Source: Chitinophaga pinensis
GTDB taxonomy: Bacteria > Bacteroidota > Bacteroidia > UKL13-3
DNA length: 20,547 nucleotides
Direction of reading: 5' to 3'
NCBI GenBank assembly: GCA_945875195.1
Contig: CAMCJW010000014.1
Coordinates: 1 to 20,547 of the forward strand
Positions within the stretch are counted from its first letter, which is position 1. Each line of letters starts with the position of its first letter. Shown piece after piece: positions 15,561-20,547 of this stretch. The notes beneath the pieces are model-generated. The model saw only the letters and a program-made list of their open reading frames with translations. It was not told the DNA's origin and made no database searches. The position numbers and the translations under genes are program-made.

Positions 15561-15760
15561 TTTTTATTGCTAGCTTTTTTCTTTGCCAACCAATTTTTTT
15601 TGACTTGCGCAGTGATTTTTTCAACCTTGCTCTGGGGAACTTTAAATTTTGAGGTTATCTCTTTGTACCTGGCATAATTAAGAAAATCTTGAAGATCCTC
15701 AGTATCTATTGAAGCTGGTAGCCGTATAATTACCTCTTTTGTGGTTCTTTCAATTAACAT
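15557..15760 (-). CDS. Antitoxin partner of the PIN toxin
   Basis: A 67-residue protein directly upstream of the PIN gene, with stop and start overlapping by four bases. It has a beta-rich N-terminus (KEVIIRLPA), then a helix with LQDFLNYARYKEI, and a basic tail rich in Lys. I do not recognise a classical AbrB, RHH or Phd domain. Similar small proteins pair with PIN_2 toxins in Bacteroidota, as I recall. The role as antitoxin is inferred from gene order and coupling. The ATG at 15760 lies almost at the predicted transcription start, so the mRNA may be leaderless. Confidence 0.75.
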   Translation of the reverse strand: MLIERTTKEVIIRLPASIDTEDLQDFLNYARYKEITSKFKVPQSKVEKITAQVKKNWLAKKKASNKK

Positions 15761-15764
15761 ATAT

Positions 15765-15772
15765 CAAATATA
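15765..15772 (-). promoter_or_regulatory. TAnnTTTG -7 element for the toxin-antitoxin operon
   Basis: The minus strand reads TATATTTG. If the usual spacing holds, transcription starts near 15761, one base before the antitoxin ATG. The surrounding ATATATTTG/CAAATATA sequence is AT-rich and could also be the operator. Confidence 0.5.
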
Positions 15773-15869
15773 AATAAAATTTATTGTAAACATTTCAAAA
15801 TCTAAATTTGCTTCTTAAAAAACGATTCACTTTAAATTAGCATAAATTTTATTAATCACTCTTCAAAAA

Positions 15870-15895
15870 AAGGTGATTTAGTGCAAGATCACCTT
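15870..15895 (-). terminator. Rho-independent terminator after the double-AAA gene
   Basis: AAGGTGAT and ATCACCTT form a perfect 8-bp stem around a 10-base loop, followed on the minus strand by a run of seven T (15871 down to 15865, partly in the stem). It lies about 120 bases beyond the AAA gene stop and would separate it from the toxin-antitoxin operon. Confidence 0.75.
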
Positions 15896-16017
15896 CAACT
15901 TAACGTTTGGTTAAAGTCACAAAACTCCGCATTTATAAAATTTCCAACCCAGCCAATTCATCATCCTGATTTTAACAATTAAACAAGAAGCTATAACCAA
16001 AATCCCCAACCCAATAA

Positions 16018-18621
16018 TTAGTTATTCTGTTTGAACCCAATACTCCTTTTGCCTGCATTTGGATTTTCTTCTATTTTAAACTCTTCTACATCTTCCAAAT
16101 ATATTGCATGAATCATGTCGGTGGTACGTTGCGAAACCTCTAATTTGGCCAAGCGCAAATGTTGATTTTTAATCACCTCTTCAATTACCTTTCTTACATT
16201 TCTGGCATTGCCAAAAAACTTATTTTTATTTTGATGTAGTGAACTAAAATAAGCCATTAGATGCTCACTCGCTTTTTCATCGGCCACAATATTATTTCCT
16301 GCCAGCATTTTTACGGCAATTTGAAAAAGCTCATCTTGGGTGTAATCTTTAAAATTCAATTCCCTATCAAAGCGCGAGCTTAATCCGGGGTTGCTTTCTA
16401 AAAATTGTTTCATGTTATCTGTGTATCCAGCTACAATCACAATAAAATCTCCCCTATTGTCTTCCATTTTTTTAAGGATGGTTTCAATAGCTTCCTTGCC
16501 AAAATCATTTTCACCACCCTCACTCAAGGCATAGGCTTCATCTATAAACAATACACCTCCTTGTGCTTTGTTTAACACCTCAGTAGTTTTTATGGCTGTT
16601 TGTCCAACAAAACCTCCTACCAAAGTCTGCCTATCACATTCAACTAAATTACCTCGCTCTAAAATACCAAGTGCTTTATAGATTTGAGCCAATAACCTGG
16701 CAACTGTTGTTTTACCAGTTCCTGGATTACCTGTAAAAACCGCATGCAAAGAAAAACTCTGGCGCACATCCTTTCCAATCTCACGGTAAAAACGAACCAA
16801 TTTAACCAACTCATCAATTTCATTTTTCACACTGTCCAGCCCAATCATGTGGTGCAAAGTGGCCAATGCTTGTTTCAGTAAATCTTCATCAATTGGAATA
16901 TCTGCAATACCTTTTTTCTTAACTTCAAAAATCTTTTCAATATCTGCATGCTCAATGGTTGAGAGCTCTTCTTTGCTGAGGTCGGCAGGATTATGTGTTT
17001 GCATCAATCGCAATCCCATGTTCATCTTACTTTCGTCGATGATGGTATTTACATACCTGGCATTTCCAAACATGGCATCTCTATTTCTGTATGCCTCCAC
17101 CAGTTTTTTATACAAATATTCTGATCCCGTTTGGCTCAAAACTACTCCCCTTTTTTGCATAGTAAATGTAGCAATCTGCATCAACTCCTGTGGCATGTAA
17201 TCAACAAAATCATAGAACATACTGAACCTAGATTTCATACCTGGGTTCGACTCTAAAAAATTGTTCATTTCATTTGGATAGCCAGCTACAATAATGGCCA
17301 AATCGCCTTCGCCATCACTCATTTCTTTTAGTAAAATTTCAATTGCCTCCTTGCCAAAGTCTTTAGAATCATCGTTCTTTCTGGCCAATGCATAAGCCTC
17401 GTCTATAAACAAAATTCCTCCTTTGGCTTTTTTAATAATCTCTTTGGTTTTGGGTGCTGTTTGTCCAATATACTCAGCAACCAAATCGCTACGATCTACC
17501 TCCAAAACATGACCTTTGCTTAACAAGCCCAGTTGCTGGTATATTTTACCTAACATTTTTGCAACAGTGGTTTTTCCTGTGCCAGGATTGCCTGTGAATA
17601 CTGCATGTAGGTTTATTTTTTCACTGTCGTCAAAACCCTTTTCTTTTCTAATCTTTAAAAAATTTAGATAAGTGGTATACTCTTTTACCTTCTTTTTGAT
17701 CCCATCTAAACCAATTAAATCATCCAATTCTTTGAGCACTAAATCCATGCTCACATCTGCTGCTGATGGCACAAATGCTGCACGTGGCTTGGCTTTAGGA
17801 ATTTCCAATCTTGTTTCTTCCACAAATTCTAACCCAACCTCAAATGGAATAACGGCAATAACCTGATCCATAAATAAAACACTTACCGAATAATCATCAA
17901 TTCCCCAAGTGCCTTTAATTTCATTGCCCCAACCAACTGCACATTCAAACGTTTTTTCAACTGTGTTTACAAAAACCAATTTATCTACAGAACCTTTAAG
18001 CTGACCAGTATGGGTATTAAAATAAAATTGCAATTCGCAAGGCCAAATTGGTACTTCATTGATGAGGTTATCAAACTCTATTTCTATCCAAACATATCTT
18101 GTAAGTTCTGCGCTAAAAACAGAATAATACTTGCGTTCAGCTTTCTCCACATTGCTTTCCGGACCTTCGTATAAACGAATTTTGGAAATGTTTGTAAACG
18201 GATTAACTGTTTCAGTTACAATGCCTAAATCAATGATGTAAAATAAGCGCTCGGCTACTAAAATGCCATCCATCCAAGCCTCCCAACGGTAGGTTCCCTT
18301 TTTCCAATAATGACCAGGACTTTTAACACCCCATCCTTCACGAACGAAAACAATATTTTCATCCTTGGCTATCTTTTTATCTGCAGTTAAGTTGCACACC
18401 TCAGTGCCATCTTCATTGTTAACACATTTAAGATTGATCCTAAGCTCCCAATCATTTTCATCGAAAAGCTTATTAAAAAATGATAGCTCACAATAGATAA
18501 AAGTGCATTCCGATTCATCAAATACCAATCTGTATTTTTTCTCGTTATTGGCTAGCCATTCGGTTGAACCAAAAATTTTGAGGTCTCTGAATTTGTAATT
18601 TAGGAGGAGTTCTTTTGCCAT
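16018..18621 (-). CDS. Double-AAA ATPase, CbxX/CfxQ (SpoVK) type, with beta-rich N-terminal region
   Basis: An 867-residue cytoplasmic protein with no signal peptide. Two AAA+ modules of the CbxX/CfxQ type are complete. Module 1: Walker A GNPGTGKTT (344-352), pore-loop YIGQT (384-388), Walker B ILFIDEAY (403-410), arginine finger R465. Module 2: GNPGTGKTT (631-639), FVGQT (671-675), VLFIDEAY (690-697), R750. The first 270 residues are beta-rich and of no family I recognise, with two GWG-centred stretches (96-98 and 230-232) that look like diverged repeats. Relatives act as remodelling or disaggregating ATPases (Rubisco activase CbxX, SpoVK, EccA). Its partner is unknown. It is a single gene; ATG at 18621, with direct repeats just upstream and a terminator downstream. 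Confidence 0.93.
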   Translation of the reverse strand: MAKELLLNYKFRDLKIFGSTEWLANNEKKYRLVFDESECTFIYCELSFFNKLFDENDWELRINLKCVNNEDGTEVCNLTADKKIAKDENIVFVREGWGVKSPGHYWKKGTYRWEAWMDGILVAERLFYIIDLGIVTETVNPFTNISKIRLYEGPESNVEKAERKYYSVFSAELTRYVWIEIEFDNLINEVPIWPCELQFYFNTHTGQLKGSVDKLVFVNTVEKTFECAVGWGNEIKGTWGIDDYSVSVLFMDQVIAVIPFEVGLEFVEETRLEIPKAKPRAAFVPSAADVSMDLVLKELDDLIGLDGIKKKVKEYTTYLNFLKIRKEKGFDDSEKINLHAVFTGNPGTGKTTVAKMLGKIYQQLGLLSKGHVLEVDRSDLVAEYIGQTAPKTKEIIKKAKGGILFIDEAYALARKNDDSKDFGKEAIEILLKEMSDGEGDLAIIVAGYPNEMNNFLESNPGMKSRFSMFYDFVDYMPQELMQIATFTMQKRGVVLSQTGSEYLYKKLVEAYRNRDAMFGNARYVNTIIDESKMNMGLRLMQTHNPADLSKEELSTIEHADIEKIFEVKKKGIADIPIDEDLLKQALATLHHMIGLDSVKNEIDELVKLVRFYREIGKDVRQSFSLHAVFTGNPGTGKTTVARLLAQIYKALGILERGNLVECDRQTLVGGFVGQTAIKTTEVLNKAQGGVLFIDEAYALSEGGENDFGKEAIETILKKMEDNRGDFIVIVAGYTDNMKQFLESNPGLSSRFDRELNFKDYTQDELFQIAVKMLAGNNIVADEKASEHLMAYFSSLHQNKNKFFGNARNVRKVIEEVIKNQHLRLAKLEVSQRTTDMIHAIYLEDVEEFKIEENPNAGKRSIGFKQNN

Positions 18622-18629
18622 AACCTTTC

Positions 18630-18678
18630 AATTGTATATCAATACAACAACAATTAAGTCAAAAATTGTATATTAATA
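18630..18678. promoter_or_regulatory. Two 15-base direct repeats upstream of the double-AAA gene
   Basis: AATTGTATATCAATA at 18630-18644 recurs as AATTGTATATTAATA at 18664-18678, with 14 of 15 bases equal and 34 bp (about three helical turns) between starts. The first copy is 9 bases from the AAA start codon. Spacing and position suit a regulator site. No TAnnTTTG box is clear here. Confidence 0.4.
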
Positions 18679-18803
18679 TTTAGCTAATAGGCCAAAACAC
18701 AAAGCCCATCTATCTAAAAAACTAATAATCTGATATTTATAATTTAAATAAAAGTAGATGTTTACAAATTCTTTACTGTAATAAAAAAAAATGAACATTT
18801 GAA

Positions 18804-18833
18804 TTGATTATTACTGTTTAAATCTTAGATTTG
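18804..18833 (+). promoter_or_regulatory. -33/-7 promoter for tRNA-Ser
   Basis: TTG (18804-18806) and TAGATTTG (18826-18833) are 19 bases apart, the standard arrangement. The start site would be near 18837, 22 bases before the tRNA. Confidence 0.7.
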
Positions 18834-18858
18834 CAACCTTGTGAATTCAGTTCACCAT

Positions 18859-18950
18859 GGAGAGATGGGTGAGAGGCTGAAACCACCGGTTTGCTAAACC
18901 GACGTACGTTGCAAAATGTACCGAGGGTTCGAATCCCTCTCCCTCCGCCA
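18859..18950 (+). tRNA. tRNA-Ser (anticodon GCT)
   Basis: A 92-base class II tRNA with a long variable arm (GTAC/GTAC stem), T-arm GAGGG-TTCGAAT-CCCTC, anticodon loop TTGCTAA (anticodon GCT, serine AGC/AGT codons) and encoded CCA (18948-18950). The acceptor stem GGAGAGA/TCCCTCC has one A-C mismatch (pair 5:68), and the first anticodon-stem pair is C-A. A promoter and terminator flank it. Confidence 0.93.
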
Positions 18951-18984
18951 TCTCCCGTTAATGCATGAGCAATAACGGAAAGTC

Positions 18985-19022
18985 AAAATAACCGATCAAG
19001 TTTTCTTGGTCGGTTATTTTTT
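18985..19022 (+). terminator. Rho-independent terminator after tRNA-Ser
   Basis: AAAATAACCGATCAAG (18985-19000), loop TTTT, then CTTGGTCGGTTATTTT (19005-19020) form a 16-bp stem with one G.T pair, ending in six T. A strong terminator. Confidence 0.9.
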
Positions 19023-19189
19023 GCCCCATAAATTACAGCATAAAATGGCATCTTATGAATAACAAGCTATTTTGCACAGATAATCTTATTTAGCCGCTTC
19101 AAAAATAGCAAATGCTTTCAAGGGTTAATATAAAAGTAACATAGTAATCAGCCTATTGGCCAATTTTAAAAAGAAATATGGTAGATAGG

Positions 19190-19219
19190 TTGCATAATTC
19201 ACAACTATCCTTATTTTTG
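19190..19219 (+). promoter_or_regulatory. -33/-7 promoter for tRNA-Pro
   Basis: TTG (19190-19192) and TATTTTTG (19212-19219) are separated by 19 bases, the same geometry as at tRNA-Ser and ald. Start site near 19223, 19 bases before the tRNA. Confidence 0.7.
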
Positions 19220-19241
19220 CACCTCCTTAAACATAGGTAAT

Positions 19242-19315
19242 CGGGGTGTAGCGTAGCCTGGTATCGCGCCACATTTGGGATGTGGAGGTCGTAGGTTCGA
19301 ATCCTGCCACCCCGA
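19242..19315 (+). tRNA. tRNA-Pro (anticodon TGG)
   Basis: Acceptor stem CGGGGTG/CACCCCG pairs perfectly over 7 bp; the anticodon stem CCACA/TGTGG encloses loop TTTGGGA with anticodon TGG (19276-19278); the T-arm includes GGTTCGAATCC. The discriminator base is A. CCA is not encoded, unlike the neighbouring tRNA-Ser. Confidence 0.96.
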
Positions 19316-19329
19316 CTTTAAGTAAACAG

Positions 19330-19356
19330 AAGCTCTTGATTTTCAAGGGCTTTTTT
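19330..19356 (+). terminator. Rho-independent terminator after tRNA-Pro
   Basis: AAGCTCTTG (19330-19338) pairs with CAAGGGCTT (19344-19352) over 9 bp with one T.G pair, loop ATTTT, followed by a run of six T. Confidence 0.85.
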
Positions 19357-19420
19357 GTTTTACACTCCAGTTTTAGCCAGTATTTAGGCACTAATCAATA
19401 CCAATTAAACTTTCTTTTGT

Positions 19421-19428
19421 TAAATTTG
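19421..19428 (+). promoter_or_regulatory. TAnnTTTG -7 element for the AsmA-like gene
   Basis: TAAATTTG matches the -7 consensus; the start site would be about 55 bases before the ATG at 19487. No -33 box at the usual spacing. Confidence 0.4.
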
Positions 19429-19486
19429 AATCAGCAATCACATATTTACATTTACCAATTACAATTATCTTCCCCGAAAATAGCAG

Positions 19487-20547
19487 ATGAAAAAATTGGG
19501 CAAAATAACTTTATGGGCAATTTCAATCGTTGTACTTTTTTTTATACTTGTGCAAGGTTTCATTTTTTTCAACCAAGAAAAAATTGCCACAACCATTAAC
19601 AATGAAATTCAAAAATCTATCAATGGAGAAATTCACATAGGTGCCATTAGCCTGAACCTAATTTACGATTTTCCAAAAACAACTTTAAGTATCAAAGATG
19701 TTTACCTGCGCGGACCAAAATACAATCAATACAAAAAAGACTTTTTAAAGATTGAAAAACTTTTTGTTAGGGTGCATTTATGGAAATTAATTAAAGGAGA
19801 AATTGATCTATCCGAAATAAGTTTAAGGAATGCAGAAGTATTTATTTTTAAAACAAAAGATGGCTATTCTAATCTCACTGTCTTTAAACAAAAGGAACAA
19901 ACAGACAGCACAACTATAAACAAGCAAAAAGATGGAATTCTTGCAAATATTGAGAACATTAGCATAGAAAACACCAAAATAAATTACCAGGATTCATTGC
20001 TAGGTAAATCATTTGGATTAACATTGGTTAAAACAAAAAGCAGTGTAAAAACACTGAATAACCAATTTATAATTAACCTCAAAGGTCAGATTGATTTTTT
20101 GGGTTTGATGTTTAAAAAAGAAAAAGGAACTTTTTTAAAAAATACAAATACTGTTGTTGATTTAAACCTAGCATTTACGCCTAGCAAAAAAAGTTTAAAA
20201 ATATCGGAATCAACCATAGGCTTAAAATCTGGGGTAGTTAACTTAAACGCCTTATTTAAATTTGAAAAACCACTTTGGTACCAATTGGATATTAGCAGTG
20301 AATCAATTGAAGCCACAGAAGGTATAGGTGTTTTAACCGAATCCATTCAAAAGAAATTAAGTAAATTTAACGTTTCTGGCATGGTAGCTACCAAAGTGCT
20401 GGTACATGGATTTTCCATACCTGGCATACAACCATCGGTGAAGGTTAATTTTAAAACCAATAAGGCAAGTGCCTTTTTAATGAACAAATACCACTTCAAT
20501 GAATTAGCCACAATAGGCTATTTTACCAATCAAATTGACGGTTCATT
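19487..20547 (+). CDS. AsmA-like inner-membrane-anchored protein, N-terminal part
   Basis: An open frame from the ATG at 19487 to the window end (353 codons, no stop), so the gene is truncated by the window edge. The N-terminus is MKKLGKITLW followed by a hydrophobic helix (about 9-28), then a periplasmic part that opens with the pattern of the AsmA family: INNEIQKSINGEIHIGAISLNL, with DFPKTTLSIKDVYLRG and LWKLIKGEIDLSEISLRNAEV after it. AsmA-like proteins span the envelope and are linked to lipid transport or outer-membrane assembly. The rest is beta-rich and repetitive, as expected. The nearby tRNA-Pro terminator separates it from the tRNA. Family is likely; the exact subgroup cannot be decided without the C-terminus. 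Confidence 0.8.
   Translation, partial: MKKLGKITLWAISIVVLFFILVQGFIFFNQEKIATTINNEIQKSINGEIHIGAISLNLIYDFPKTTLSIKDVYLRGPKYNQYKKDFLKIEKLFVRVHLWKLIKGEIDLSEISLRNAEVFIFKTKDGYSNLTVFKQKEQTDSTTINKQKDGILANIENISIENTKINYQDSLLGKSFGLTLVKTKSSVKTLNNQFIINLKGQIDFLGLMFKKEKGTFLKNTNTVVDLNLAFTPSKKSLKISESTIGLKSGVVNLNALFKFEKPLWYQLDISSESIEATEGIGVLTESIQKKLSKFNVSGMVATKVLVHGFSIPGIQPSVKVNFKTNKASAFLMNKYHFNELATIGYFTNQIDGS

Noticed and set aside
18859..19315. tRNA genes as integration sites of a mobile island
   Set aside because: No integrase, no duplicated tRNA 3' end and no shift in gene content are visible within the window.

Overview
This window comes from the chromosome of a member of the Bacteroidota. The DNA is AT-rich, several genes are preceded by the phylum's TAnnTTTG -7 promoter element, Shine-Dalgarno sites are weak or absent, and the gene families are typical of the phylum (DUF2007, Sco1 with a c-type cytochrome lipoprotein, a TPR histidine kinase, a CPBP protease, an AsmA-like protein). 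I cannot name a genus.

Layout. Bases 87-4478 read leftward: psd (phosphatidylserine decarboxylase), a glutamate dehydrogenase, cdsA (CDP-diacylglycerol synthase), a DUF2007 protein and a CPBP membrane protease. psd and cdsA both serve phospholipid synthesis. The dehydrogenase lies between them with its own -7 element and a repeat downstream. dusB (4518-5513) reads rightward from the CPBP/dusB divergent region. The dusB-hydrolase convergent gap (5514-6009) is filled by a nested inverted-repeat element. It shares a repeat family with the psd-gdh gap at 788-960.

Bases 6010-8443 hold an ald-hydrolase pair (alanine dehydrogenase and a secreted alpha/beta hydrolase). Bases 8546-12820 hold five leftward genes: response regulator, sensor kinase, small lipoprotein, Sco1/SenC and cytochrome c. 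The last three are tightly coupled and point to copper delivery and respiratory electron transfer. The two-component pair sits directly upstream, 69 bp away, with no clear promoter between. Divergently, 13013-14957 encodes an overlapping pair, a UbiA-type prenyltransferase and a type III polyketide synthase, which is a likely minimal prenylated aromatic polyketide pathway.

Bases 15114-15760 are a PIN-domain toxin-antitoxin pair. Bases 16018-18621 encode a large double-AAA (CbxX/CfxQ type) ATPase with a beta-rich N-terminal region that looks duplicated. Then come tRNA-Ser(GCT) and tRNA-Pro(TGG), each with a promoter and terminator, and the start of an AsmA-like gene cut off by the window end.

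The most interesting material is the nested repeat element, the two-gene UbiA/type III PKS locus, the two-component/Sco/cytochrome neighbourhood with its unassigned His/Met-containing lipoprotein, and the N-terminal region of the double-AAA ATPase. I see no CRISPR array, insertion sequence, prophage or clear multi-gene defence system beyond the toxin-antitoxin pair.
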